Below are positions 37,699 through 45,946 of a stretch of 64,000 bases of DNA, one piece after another. Position numbers and translations under genes: made by a program. Within the stretch, counting starts at the first letter, position 1, and every line of letters begins with the position of its first letter. The stretch is from a virus. The stretch is from the IMG/VR virus record IMGVR_UViG_3300037189_018453, positions 30,271 through 94,270 of that record, one strand, 5' to 3'. The notes beneath the pieces are model-generated. The model made no database searches. It was not told where the DNA came from and worked only from the letters and a program-made list of their open reading frames with translations.

Positions 37699-39320
37699 GC
37701 TGCTGGTTCAAAGCATTTTTCTACTACCAAGCCGTCTTTAGACTTAGTTTTATTGCCAGAAAAAACCAATACATTTCCAGGATACAAGTAGTTTCTATAT
37801 TTAGCAAATTGCTCTGGGAAAAATATTACCGAATCCAATGAGCCAAATTGATCATCAATAGTTATAAAAGCCATCTCTAGTCCAGGATTTTTACCTGTTT
37901 TAGTTTTAGCAATATTAATATTACTAATCTCTCCAGCTATAATAATATTATTATTTGCGTATGATGTTTTAAAGGTTTTGCAATTAGAATTCGCAGAGGA
38001 TACGTCATATACATCTAACTTAGAGCATGTAATAGCAACGCCTAGCAGAGCATTTTCCGAATCAGATAACCACTCTATCTTGTCTGTTAAAGAATAAGGA
38101 GGACTAATCAACGAATGCACATAATTTTGAAAAGCTAGTTTACGATTTTTAATTAGCTTATTATTTTGTAGGATATATTGTAGAATTTTTTGTACAGAGG
38201 TTTCTGTTTTAGCTAGTTCTATGAAACTTATCATCTCCTTCTTTGTTAAATTACTGCATATATCATACTCAAAAAGCATCTCTGTTCTGTGTTTCTTAAA
38301 ATAATCAAATGCACCAGAACTAATCAAGGCTTTGCTAGCAATAGAATTAATATTTAATAGCACACTAGATAAAATCTGCGTCCAGGACAACTCATTAACG
38401 TTCCTTTGGTCTGCTAATGTTATAATTTTATTATAAACAGAATCCCCAACCCCCTTAATATCAGTTAGTCCAAAATAGATATAATTGTCTTTTAAAATAA
38501 AACAACGATTCAGATTTCTAAAATCTGGTATGTTAACAACAATATCCATTTCAACAGCATTTCTAACAAGCTCTTTGATTTCCTGTTGCGGATCAATTTT
38601 GTCTTTGGCAAATCTTAGATATGATGCAAAAAATACTCTGGGGAAATGCGCTTTTGCATAAGAAGATAGATAAGCATTCATTGCATAACTAATAGAATGA
38701 CTAGCGTTAAATAAATATCTTTGGGATTTTTCTATCCATTCAAAGATTTGTTCCGCATCTGTTTCTGTTATTTTGCCATTAGTCTTGGCTCCATCAATAA
38801 ACTGTTTTTTTACCTTAGCCATTTTATCTGCTTGTTTTTTGCCTATCGCCTTTCTAAGATTGTCTGCTTCTTTCAGATCAAAACCGGCTAGCTCTTTGGC
38901 TATAGACATAGCTTGTTCTTGATATATCATTTCTGAATATGTATCTTTTAAGATAGGCTCTAAAGCAGGATGAAAATAGTCTATAGATTCAAGACCATTT
39001 TTTTTATCGATATAATGATTCGATACGCTTTTACCGTCTCTATGTGCCTCTAGACATCCCGGCCTTAGAATACTTATTAAACCAGATAACTGTTCAATAT
39101 TTTGTGGCTTTAATTTACGAGCCATGGTTTGTCCTAACCGCGACTCTAGTTGAAAACAACCCTTAGTGTTACCTTCTGAAATTAATTCCCATGTTTTTGA
39201 ACACTCCAAACTAATATCTGATATTTTTGGAGAAAACAATATTTTAGGATTGTTACTATTCGTAGCATCATCAAGAACCTTGAATTGACACCCACAATCA
39301 AATACTAAATTTTTTGACAT
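37695..39320 (-). CDS. dnaE: DNA polymerase III alpha, C-terminal half (fingers, HhH, OB)
   Basis: A 541-residue protein equal to the C-terminal half of a DnaE-type replicative polymerase. It starts just after the palm and carries the fingers: GCFQLESRLGQTMARKL, then LISILRPG, then MIYQEQAMSIAKELAGF, LRKAIGKKQADKM, NASHSISYAMNAYLSSYAKAHFP. It then has a helix-hairpin-helix (FGLTDIKGVGDSV) and an OB domain (IIIAGEISNINIAKTKTGKNPG). The three palm aspartates are in the other gene. Together the halves total 1162 residues, close to a whole DnaE. No intein motif is present at its start. The two halves must associate non-covalently. The exonuclease gene lies just upstream. Confidence 0.85.
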   Translation of the reverse strand: MSKNLVFDCGCQFKVLDDATNSNNPKILFSPKISDISLECSKTWELISEGNTKGCFQLESRLGQTMARKLKPQNIEQLSGLISILRPGCLEAHRDGKSVSNHYIDKKNGLESIDYFHPALEPILKDTYSEMIYQEQAMSIAKELAGFDLKEADNLRKAIGKKQADKMAKVKKQFIDGAKTNGKITETDAEQIFEWIEKSQRYLFNASHSISYAMNAYLSSYAKAHFPRVFFASYLRFAKDKIDPQQEIKELVRNAVEMDIVVNIPDFRNLNRCFILKDNYIYFGLTDIKGVGDSVYNKIITLADQRNVNELSWTQILSSVLLNINSIASKALISSGAFDYFKKHRTEMLFEYDICSNLTKKEMISFIELAKTETSVQKILQYILQNNKLIKNRKLAFQNYVHSLISPPYSLTDKIEWLSDSENALLGVAITCSKLDVYDVSSANSNCKTFKTSYANNNIIIAGEISNINIAKTKTGKNPGLEMAFITIDDQFGSLDSVIFFPEQFAKYRNYLYPGNVLVFSGNKTKSKDGLVVEKCFEPAA

Positions 39321-39325
39321 AAATC

Positions 39326-40018
39326 CTATAGATTAAAAGAAGATTTGAACTTAATTTTTTTAGACATATTGCGATGTAGCTTTAAAAAACGAATCAAAAT
39401 ATTAGCACTATCTTGTACGTCTTTTAAAGCATCGTGCGCCCCGTCTTTATTTATTCCTAAATAATCTCTAAGATTATCTAGAGTATAGTTTTTGAGTTCG
39501 TTATTTCCTTCAAACCAATAAAAGACAAGATTCATGATATCTATAACGTCTCTAGGATAAAATAGAGAGGACCTGCCTTCTTTATTGAGATTGTTATATT
39601 TTTTACTCAGTCGTTCTGTAATTCGTAAATCAAATCTATTGATATTATATCCGGCTGCAATAGGTGCAGTAAAGCAACTTTTATTAGAAGATCTAATATG
39701 ATACATATCTAAATATGAAACAAACATATTCCAACTGTGATCTTGCTTCGGATATTCTAGCCAACTAGCCAAGATCTTGTCTTTTGTAGATGACCTAACC
39801 TTGGCATGAAAGTCCAATATATCAGAATCTCCGTAATTATAGCTTGAGTCATTTTCTAAAGCATCTGGTTTAATCATAATGTTAAATTCTGAATCTTTTA
39901 TGATTTCTAATCTAACAGGATCAACCATTACGGCAGCTATCTGCACTGGACTACAAATATCTGGATTAGACCCATCCGTTTCTAAATCAAAAACACAAAT
40001 TTTTTGGAAATTAGCCAT
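39326..40018 (-). CDS. DEDDh 3'-5' exonuclease (DnaQ-like)
   Basis: A 230-residue exonuclease with the DEDDh motifs in order: FDLETDGSNP (Asp and Glu), GYNINRFDLR (second Asp) and HDALKDVQDSA (His and Asp). In bacterial systems this enzyme proofreads for the Pol III alpha subunit. It lies between the two halves of the polymerase gene and overlaps a small ORF upstream by 8 bases. It is therefore probably the proofreading subunit of the split polymerase. A homologous fold in RNase T is less likely given the context. Confidence 0.85.
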   Translation of the reverse strand: MANFQKICVFDLETDGSNPDICSPVQIAAVMVDPVRLEIIKDSEFNIMIKPDALENDSSYNYGDSDILDFHAKVRSSTKDKILASWLEYPKQDHSWNMFVSYLDMYHIRSSNKSCFTAPIAAGYNINRFDLRITERLSKKYNNLNKEGRSSLFYPRDVIDIMNLVFYWFEGNNELKNYTLDNLRDYLGINKDGAHDALKDVQDSANILIRFLKLHRNMSKKIKFKSSFNL

Positions 40019-40190
40019 TGATAGTTACTACAGCCTCATCTGGAAAAAAGGTTTTTTGACCGGGATCGTTAGCTACTTGACAGTTGATAGATCGACAGCA
40101 ACTAACTCTTACCGGTTCTGTTTTAATATATTCCACATTATTTACAGTAAACTTTGTACCAACAATTAATTCTTTAAAAGTTCTCTCCAT
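40011..40190 (-). CDS. Small phage protein (59 aa) in the polymerase operon
   Basis: A 59-residue ORF (MERTFKELIVGTKFTVNN...) starts 3 bases after the stop of the polymerase N-half and overlaps the exonuclease start by 8 bases, with an ATGGCTAA overlap typical of coupled genes. It has an SH3-like beta pattern (GTKFTVNNVEYIK, then Cys pair, then FFPDEAVVTI). Small proteins with this layout are common in phages; no function is known. Without it a 170-base gap would be unexplained in a tightly packed operon. Confidence 0.7.
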   Translation of the reverse strand: MERTFKELIVGTKFTVNNVEYIKTEPVRVSCCRSINCQVANDPGQKTFFPDEAVVTING

Positions 40191-40192
40191 GA

Positions 40193-42058
40193 TTATTCTC
40201 CATTTTTAAGAGTTTCTGATACGGCCATAATTTTATCCAACATAGCTACTCCTAATATATCAAACTTGATTAAACCAAGGCTCTCTAAATCCTGCATTTC
40301 CATACCCGCGATATTTTGCTTATTTTTAGCATCGTAGATCATAGGACACACAGAACCAAGACTTTCTTTACTAATAACTACACCGGCTGCATGTTTAGAT
40401 TGATTAGATTTAGTGCCTTCAAGACGTATGGCTTGTTCAAATCTTTTTGCCAATGGACCCGCCAAAGAACCGTCATCAGATATATAGCACCATTCTTTGA
40501 GTTTGTCAACGTTATTCTCTAACGCCCACCGTATAATAGAAGACTCTCCGGTATCTTCCTTCATTTCTTGCAGCTCGTCTGCTATTTTAGACTCGTCTGG
40601 TATATATTTGGTGATTCTATTCATTTCTTCAAAAGAAATATTACCATATACTCTAAGTACCTCTTTGAGAGCACCTCTACCTTTCATAGTATTAAAAGTA
40701 ATCATTTGCGATACCTTATCTCTACCATATTTTTCTTTAATATAGTCTATAACATATTCTCTTTTATTAATTGGTACGTCTACGTCTATATCTGGCATAG
40801 ATATGTGATCGGCGGTATTTCTGCCCTCATTATAAAATCGTTCAAATAATAAATCATACTTGATCGGATTAATTTGTGTAATGCCTATCAAATAAGAGAC
40901 TAAACAACCGGCAGCACTACCTCGTCCTGGTCCAGGTAACCAGTTATTATTCTTAACATATTCGACAATATCTTGAACAATAAGAAAATAGCTAGACAGA
41001 CCAGCCTTTTGCAAAATGTCTAATTCAAACTTGATTCTATCTATGTAGATGTGATGTTCTGATTCTGGAATAACGTCTTTTATTTTATCTTTCCATCCAT
41101 TACGACATAATTGTCTTAAATATTCATCCGGAGCATTATTATTTGGACATAGAAAAGTGGGCAACATAGGCTTATTAAGTATGTCGTATTCCTCACACAT
41201 ACTACTAATGTAGTTAGTGTTTTCTATTTCTTCTTCCGTATGCCATCCATTCATTTCGATACTGTCTGGAATATGGAAATTTTCTGATTTAAAAAAACAG
41301 CTCATAGGCACATCTTGACCAGCCAAAATCTTCTTATTGATATCTATTAATGTCGTCTTTAGATTATTACATAATAAAATTCTTTGATCAATAGCATCTT
41401 TTTTCTCACAATAATGAGCGTCCGGAGTTGCAATAATTTTAGTTTGTGTTTTATGAGATAGATTTCTCATAAAGTCGGTCATATCTTTTTGTTCTGGACT
41501 AAACTCTTGATCCATTAATTGTGCTTCTAAAAAGAAATTTTCAGGACCAAATATTTCTTTCATTCTGTAGATATAGTCAGAACATTGTTTAATATCTCCA
41601 CCAGAATGGTGTGCTAGATCTGATAATGTGGATCCTAAATGTCCACAGTAGCCTATAATATTGCCATCTAACAAATCAGCCAATATATCCATGCTTAATC
41701 TTGGCTTATGATAAAAATATTCTTCTTTATTGGATTCGGATACTATTTTGATCAAAGTATGCCATCCAGATAAATTTTTAGCTATAATAAGAAAGTGACT
41801 TAGTTTACTATTGTCTTTAGTCTTATTAGTAGCACTATCAGTACTGATATATAGTTCACATCCTAGTATAGGTTTTATTTTTCTTGTTTTCATAGCCTGA
41901 TAAAATTGAACACAACCAGAAATTGATCCATGATCAGTAATAGCACAAGACGATACTCCTATGCTAGTACATCTGTCTCCAATTTGATGTGGCTTACTTA
42001 TACCATCTAACAGACTGTAGTGAGAATGGCAGTGCAATACAGAATAATTTTTAATCAT
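40193..42058 (-). CDS. dnaE: DNA polymerase III alpha, N-terminal half (PHP and palm)
   Basis: A 621-residue protein holding the PHP domain (LHCHSHYSLLDGIS, ITDHGSISG, PILGCELY) and the palm: GPGRGSAAGCLVSYL, then DLLFERFYNEGR, then PDIDVDV with two catalytic aspartates, and FDILG near the C-terminus with the third. It ends about 14 residues after FDILG (AVSETLKNGE). All palm chemistry is here but the fingers are in the separate gene at 37695-39320. PHP His and Asp residues look intact, so a metal-dependent activity of the PHP domain is possible. Gene ends overlap the RecB/Cas4-like nuclease by 4 bases. The split has no intein sequence on either side. Confidence 0.88.
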   Translation of the reverse strand: MIKNYSVLHCHSHYSLLDGISKPHQIGDRCTSIGVSSCAITDHGSISGCVQFYQAMKTRKIKPILGCELYISTDSATNKTKDNSKLSHFLIIAKNLSGWHTLIKIVSESNKEEYFYHKPRLSMDILADLLDGNIIGYCGHLGSTLSDLAHHSGGDIKQCSDYIYRMKEIFGPENFFLEAQLMDQEFSPEQKDMTDFMRNLSHKTQTKIIATPDAHYCEKKDAIDQRILLCNNLKTTLIDINKKILAGQDVPMSCFFKSENFHIPDSIEMNGWHTEEEIENTNYISSMCEEYDILNKPMLPTFLCPNNNAPDEYLRQLCRNGWKDKIKDVIPESEHHIYIDRIKFELDILQKAGLSSYFLIVQDIVEYVKNNNWLPGPGRGSAAGCLVSYLIGITQINPIKYDLLFERFYNEGRNTADHISMPDIDVDVPINKREYVIDYIKEKYGRDKVSQMITFNTMKGRGALKEVLRVYGNISFEEMNRITKYIPDESKIADELQEMKEDTGESSIIRWALENNVDKLKEWCYISDDGSLAGPLAKRFEQAIRLEGTKSNQSKHAAGVVISKESLGSVCPMIYDAKNKQNIAGMEMQDLESLGLIKFDILGVAMLDKIMAVSETLKNGE

Positions 42059-44040
42059 ACCGATCCGGGAGCCTTATATGAACCTATGACGTGATTGGGA
42101 TGTTTGTACAGACCCATTGTAGTGTCGATACCATATAAGTCAAGATCGTGTTTAATTTGCTCACATTTGGTCATAGACTGCCCAATTCCGCATGCTTGTC
42201 CATCTCTGTATTCTACGATAGGCTCAATATGAGTATTTTGGAATGTTGTTTTGCCAAAATGACACAATTTACTACACATCCAACTTTTACTTAGTTTAGG
42301 TTTTTTAGTAGACTTAATAGCTTCAAATTTTTGCCTAATCATATTTTCGGTATCATTCAAATCTTTATCGTGAAAACATATAGAGAATGGACCGCCATCA
42401 TTAATAAAATAAATAGAGAACATAATATTCTCGATATGAGGATATAAGTGTTTGATAGCATAATGATAGATTCTTAGCTGAGGATCTTTTTCCAGTTTTT
42501 CAATAGTTTTTTCCTGTCCAGTGGCCCAATCTAATCTTCTGCCTGTATTATGTGTTGGAATAAAATTTTCTGTACATAAATAAGTATTGTCTGGACTATC
42601 TACAGATATGCATTGAGTTTTTTGTGTTATAGATTTTTCTATACTTACTATTCGTCTAACACTAGATCTGCCAGACCCCCAATTAACATCAACTTTGTCC
42701 GCTTTTCTGGATAGTAAAAATGGATTTAGATTTATTGGCCTAAATGCTATTGGAAAAATATTAACATCATTTTTGAAATTAGTATTTCTATTTATAAAGC
42801 TTTGATTAGGTCTTTGTCCTAGTGTTAAGAGTAGGTGTTTAACATCATTAGATAATCTTCTATTGCAAGACGTAAAGACCGCTTGCTTTCGTTTTGTATT
42901 AATGTTTCCGTCAGTATCCATAAGTCCTCTCAATAAATCTAATCTTTGATTAAAAGAGGCTCTAAAAAATATTTCTGGAATATGTTTGTTATTCAATAAG
43001 TTAAGTGAGCGTAATTTATCTTTCGTTTTCAAAACTGTTACAGTTTTATTATTGGATCTTTTGTCAGAACATATTTTACCAAGTTTATATCCACGCTTTT
43101 CTATTTCTTCAAAAATCTCTATATCATTTCCACTCAGTTCACACTGTCTATTTCTCCCATCTCCTAGCCATACTCCTAATAAATATGGTTCTATTGGTAA
43201 TTCAATATCATCACAAATTAATGGCTTACAAACATTTATAGTATCACCATTATTTAGTTCTGTAACACAAACTGTTTCTCCACTACTCAATTTCCATAAG
43301 TGTTCATCGTCACAAACTACTGATGTTTTATCATCAAATGTTATTCTATAACAATCTTTGGTTTTTACTTTAGATTTTCCAATAACAGAACATTGATGAC
43401 CATATTGGTCAAAAACCTTATCTCCCACCAAAACTTCTCCCATAGTTGTCCATCCATTAGGTGTTGGTAAAGAAGTGTTTATTGGTAATCCTTTCCAGTC
43501 TATAATTTCTATGGTATTATCATTTACTAATGTAATCAAATCTATTGTGCCTTTGAGAGCTAAATTGCCTTCTATTGTTTGTTCGTCAATATTATACGAG
43601 TATTTGGACCAAGGTTTTTTAATTTCAAAATCAAAATGCTGCTCTGGACACAGAATATTTCTGTTTCTAGGATCAAACATCCCATTATTAAATTCTATCG
43701 CCTTATAAACCCACGCATGACAATCTTTATAATCTTTGATTGACCACTTATGGTGTGTTGTTTTTTCTGTATAGTATTTATATACTTTTTCTATGATTGT
43801 ATTTAAATTATAGTTATGTATTGATACTGTGCCTACAACATCATCTTCAAAAGTATCGATCTTGTCTTGTTCGGACTTTCTAATAATCGCTAGTATTTCT
43901 AGTACCTTATGTACAATAGTTCCTTTGTCTGCTTTTTGTCCGGATGGACCACGCCAACCTAAAACATATTCTGCAAAGAATTGTTGTTCACACATACTGT
44001 GTGTATTATAGCTAGAACTACGAAAATATGTAATTATCAT
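42055..44040 (-). CDS. RecB/Cas4-like PD-(D/E)xK nuclease interrupted by an intein
   Basis: A 661-residue frame; removing the intein (residues 184-498) leaves about 346 residues. Extein motifs: early Cys CEQQFF, then GTIVHKVLE, then GTIDLI and EIIDWK (the D..DxK catalytic set), and after the intein TGRRLDW, DPQLRIYHYA. Late Cys residues (SWMCSKLC, CGIGQ, MTKC) suggest an Fe-S cluster as in Cas4/AddB. Such nucleases process DNA ends. The intein lies directly after the catalytic Lys, so the precursor should be inactive. Position between dNMP kinase and polymerase points to a role in replication or recombination. Confidence 0.85.
   Translation of the reverse strand: MIITYFRSSSYNTHSMCEQQFFAEYVLGWRGPSGQKADKGTIVHKVLEILAIIRKSEQDKIDTFEDDVVGTVSIHNYNLNTIIEKVYKYYTEKTTHHKWSIKDYKDCHAWVYKAIEFNNGMFDPRNRNILCPEQHFDFEIKKPWSKYSYNIDEQTIEGNLALKGTIDLITLVNDNTIEIIDWKGLPINTSLPTPNGWTTMGEVLVGDKVFDQYGHQCSVIGKSKVKTKDCYRITFDDKTSVVCDDEHLWKLSSGETVCVTELNNGDTINVCKPLICDDIELPIEPYLLGVWLGDGRNRQCELSGNDIEIFEEIEKRGYKLGKICSDKRSNNKTVTVLKTKDKLRSLNLLNNKHIPEIFFRASFNQRLDLLRGLMDTDGNINTKRKQAVFTSCNRRLSNDVKHLLLTLGQRPNQSFINRNTNFKNDVNIFPIAFRPINLNPFLLSRKADKVDVNWGSGRSSVRRIVSIEKSITQKTQCISVDSPDNTYLCTENFIPTHNTGRRLDWATGQEKTIEKLEKDPQLRIYHYAIKHLYPHIENIMFSIYFINDGGPFSICFHDKDLNDTENMIRQKFEAIKSTKKPKLSKSWMCSKLCHFGKTTFQNTHIEPIVEYRDGQACGIGQSMTKCEQIKHDLDLYGIDTTMGLYKHPNHVIGSYKAPGSV
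42547..43491 (-). other. Intein (315 aa, class 3 signature) in the nuclease
   Basis: The intein starts with Gly (GLPINTSLPTPNGWTTMG) after the extein DWK and ends FIPTHN before the extein Thr. It has no Cys or Ser at position 1. Instead it shows the class 3 signature: Trp in EHLW, Cys in QCISVD and Thr in PTHN. A LAGLIDADG endonuclease lies inside (LLGVWLGDG and LLRGLMDTDG). Class 3 inteins use the internal Cys as first nucleophile. Confidence 0.85.
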
Positions 44041-44759
44041 ATATCTAATATTTGCTCCAAAAGTTGTTTGGTTTCTACTAATTGGTCATACAAAGACATT
44101 TTGTCATTATCTATTACAAAATCAAAATTAGACCAATCATACTTGTCTTTATCTAAGATAGTTTCACTAATATGATCAGAATTAAAAGGATTTCTTGTTA
44201 ATCTAAGAACTTTTCCGCCAACATTTTTTATAGCTTCTATTTCATTTGGGAATCTGCAATCTGTAACTAATGCTAATTCGGGCGATTCTTTCATAATTTT
44301 TGATATGGTGGATCTTACCCAAACATTAGGATCTAATTTACGAAATATATCAGTACCAACAGTTTGCATTACATCCCTACAAGACAATTGTTTTTCTTCC
44401 CAAAACATATCTGTTAATTCATTTTTTTTGTCATCTGATCCATAACATTGTTCCTTAGTTAGTCCTAGTATATTTATACATATATCGGTCTTTAAGATAT
44501 CTGCAAAATTATAAATCTTGATCTGGCTATTTAGTTTAGAAACAAGATACCTTGTATCATCGTCTTGTGGCAGATTATTAGGGTCAAATACTCCGCTGTA
44601 GGCGGCATTGCCAAGTATATCAGATACTACTGGTTGACCATAATCGTCTATATATATTTTGTCACTAAATTGTAGTTTAGACAGATATAATGATAAAATA
44701 AAATTACCTGTAGTAGTTTTCCCTGATTGTTTGCGTCCAGAAATTCCCAATATTAGCAT
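44037..44759 (-). CDS. Deoxynucleoside monophosphate kinase (T4 gp1-like)
   Basis: A 240-residue kinase with P-loop GRKQSGKTTTGNF at the start and LVTDCRFPNEIEAI in the middle, the layout of phage dNMP kinases that phosphorylate dNMPs to dNDPs. It sits in the replication operon, starting 7 bases before the primase stop, and works with the dCMP deaminase and ribonucleotide reductase upstream. The lid region is rich in charged residues. Alternative: another P-loop nucleotide kinase; the RFPNE motif favours the gp1-type. Confidence 0.78.
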   Translation of the reverse strand: MLILGISGRKQSGKTTTGNFILSLYLSKLQFSDKIYIDDYGQPVVSDILGNAAYSGVFDPNNLPQDDDTRYLVSKLNSQIKIYNFADILKTDICINILGLTKEQCYGSDDKKNELTDMFWEEKQLSCRDVMQTVGTDIFRKLDPNVWVRSTISKIMKESPELALVTDCRFPNEIEAIKNVGGKVLRLTRNPFNSDHISETILDKDKYDWSNFDFVIDNDKMSLYDQLVETKQLLEQILDI

Positions 44760-45946
44760 ATAATACTTTCATGAATATTTAGTTGTGGAATAATAATATT
44801 TTTTACCTCATCTACAGTCATTTCGGCAACATCTGAATGCTCTAAAGATAAATGGTATACATTATATGTTCTACTGCATTTGGACTCTATATTTGCCGCA
44901 GCCGCCCTGCCAGCATCATCATTATCCATTATAGTAATAATAGACATTGCTCCAGATATGTCGAGCAGCATCTTTTGTTTTTGATGCATAGATGATCCAA
45001 ATATTGCTACCGAATTATGTATTCCTGCTTCTTCGAGACGCCAAACATTGCCCGGACTTTCTACAATAATAACCGTTTTAGATTTTTCTATATATTTTTG
45101 AGCATACCAAAAGTTATATAAATGATCTTGTGTCTTAAAGTTTTTATTATGTTTCCATTTAGAGTGCTTCCACTGATCTGTGTCTCGTGGACAATCTTTA
45201 TTCACATTATGATAACAACCACACGCTTCATGTTTATTGAAAACGCTTCGTCCTGTACATCCTACCATAAACTGTCCGGAAGTATCATACACAGGCACTA
45301 CTGCTCTATCGAACATTTCTTTGGTTGTATCTATGCAATCTCCCACATCGTATTTGATTAATATTTCGGACGAAAAACCTCTGTCTATAAAATATGATGA
45401 AGGAATTTTTAATGCTCTTATTACAGACTGTCTAGGTATTTTTGGAATATTGCCGTTTGAAGTGTTGAGTTCTTTATGCAAAGAGTCCCCAACGTGCTTA
45501 ATAGTATTAACAAAAGCAGACTTTTCTTTATGTTTTCTGGATATTTTAACTGATGCCGGATCATATTTAGAAAAATCTATAGCGTATTGTAGCGCCTGAT
45601 TAAAAGATACTATTGGGTCTCCTAGCTTAGACCATCCTTCATTTCTAGATAAACAGCCTCTAATAAAACCTAAGATAGAAGATTTAAAAATTTGTTCACA
45701 ATTATGTGTTCTACATTTCCAGTTGCCTCTATAAGAGTCTCCTTGATGGTATAGATTAAATGCTGAACCATTGTCTCCCCCATGAATAGGACAAGACATA
45801 GAAACCATTTTATCCATTAGTTTAAAGTCTTGTATCTCTAAACTATTCAATAGGTTTTCAATATCATCACACAATAAATCTGATAGATTTTTTAATTGTG
45901 CTTGATCATACGAACGGGATTTCTTCTTGTTCATTGATATTATCAT
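44753..45946 (-). CDS. DnaG-type primase with zinc and TOPRIM domains
   Basis: A 397-residue primase. A zinc motif lies at the N-terminus (CPIHGG, then KCRTHNC) and a TOPRIM domain follows (VIIVESPGNVWRLEEAG, then IMDNDDAGR). It synthesises RNA primers and should pair with the DnaB helicase encoded just upstream. The helicase domain of bifunctional phage primases is absent. A start at 45934 (MNKKKSRS) is equally possible; neither has a clear ribosome site, so translation is probably coupled to the overlapping dnaB gene. Confidence 0.88.
   Translation of the reverse strand: MIISMNKKKSRSYDQAQLKNLSDLLCDDIENLLNSLEIQDFKLMDKMVSMSCPIHGGDNGSAFNLYHQGDSYRGNWKCRTHNCEQIFKSSILGFIRGCLSRNEGWSKLGDPIVSFNQALQYAIDFSKYDPASVKISRKHKEKSAFVNTIKHVGDSLHKELNTSNGNIPKIPRQSVIRALKIPSSYFIDRGFSSEILIKYDVGDCIDTTKEMFDRAVVPVYDTSGQFMVGCTGRSVFNKHEACGCYHNVNKDCPRDTDQWKHSKWKHNKNFKTQDHLYNFWYAQKYIEKSKTVIIVESPGNVWRLEEAGIHNSVAIFGSSMHQKQKMLLDISGAMSIITIMDNDDAGRAAAANIESKCSRTYNVYHLSLEHSDVAEMTVDEVKNIIIPQLNIHESIIC

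Noticed and set aside
37287-37841. 184-residue + strand ORF over ssb and the polymerase end
   Set aside because: Shadow of two well-supported - strand genes; no known motif.
39320-40193. Split intein at the DnaE break, as in cyanobacteria
   Set aside because: The N-half ends LKNGE and the C-half starts MSKNLVFDCG; neither shows intein blocks A, B, F or G, and the break is at a different place in the protein.
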